NCBI GenBank assembly: GCA_028565635.1
Contig: JAOXYB010016798.1
Span: forward strand, 1 to 18,965
Origin: Phoronis ovalis
Taxonomy: Eukaryota; Phoronida; Phoronidae
DNA: 18,965 bases
Direction of reading: 5' to 3'
Every line of letters starts with the position of its first letter. The stretch's first letter is position 1. The notes below the pieces were generated by a model. The model ran no database searches, was not told the origin of the DNA, and saw only the letters and a list, made by a program, of their open reading frames with translations. Below are positions 18,908 through 18,965 of the stretch, in pieces. The position numbers and the translations under genes are program-made.

Positions 18908-18965
18908 GGCAGTGATTCTTGAAAAATACCTTTCTTGATTTTCACAAACTAGTAGGAAAAGAGAG

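Noticed and set aside
18716-18922. Plus-strand frame with GGV and NFCA repeats
   Set aside because: It is a product of the G-run repeat. Homopolymer length noise would scramble any frame here.
1-18965. tRNA, rRNA, CRISPR, prokaryotic operon features
   Set aside because: No cloverleaf with A/B boxes, no rRNA cores and no regularly spaced identical repeats with unique spacers were seen. The exon-intron genes are plainly eukaryotic.

Overview
The window is AT-rich animal genomic DNA. It holds two protein-coding genes, each split into short exons with GT-AG introns of about 0.16 to 2.1 kb. Exon density, intron size and protein divergence from the human proteins (compared from memory) point to an invertebrate. 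A marine lophotrochozoan such as a mollusc would fit, but nothing in the sequence proves the phylum.

Layout. From 5077 down to 743 on the minus strand are the first seven coding exons of an aminopeptidase O (AOPEP, M1 zinc metallopeptidase). They give 579 codons, contain the catalytic HEVSH-x18-E motif, and continue off the left edge. From 6950 to 15686 on the plus strand is a complete 13-exon gene for the atypical MAP kinase MAPK15 (ERK7/8), predicted at 527 aa. It has the TEY activation motif, the HRDQK catalytic loop typical of this subfamily, and a YEMI LC3-interacting motif split across an exon junction. The two genes are divergent, with start codons 1.87 kb apart. The first AATAAA after the MAPK15 stop is at 17582, suggesting a 3'UTR of about 1.9 kb.

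Right of MAPK15, 17.9-18.4 kb holds five to six copies of a 96-100 bp tandem repeat. On the minus strand it reads as a 32-residue Ser/Asn/His/Gly/Lys-rich unit with mostly third-position differences between copies, and its last copy ends in a consensus splice donor. Small indels break the frame, so it looks like a decaying or mis-assembled repeat-protein exon. Beyond it lie a diverged ~119 bp duplication and a G-run repeat.

Other structure includes a long imperfect inverted repeat (about 99-452) in the AOPEP intron, a degenerate ~30 bp minisatellite ending in a C13 run in MAPK15 intron 1, and a locally CpG-bearing candidate MAPK15 promoter around 6.56-6.69 kb. A 13-codon uORF overlaps the MAPK15 start as ATGA.

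I see no link between the two genes beyond position, and no RNA genes or CRISPR arrays. I do not find a wholly new system. The most novel object is the repeat-protein-like locus at 17.9-18.4 kb. MAPK15 also offers several testable splice alternatives: an intron retained after the LIR, tandem acceptors, and a possible GC-AG donor.
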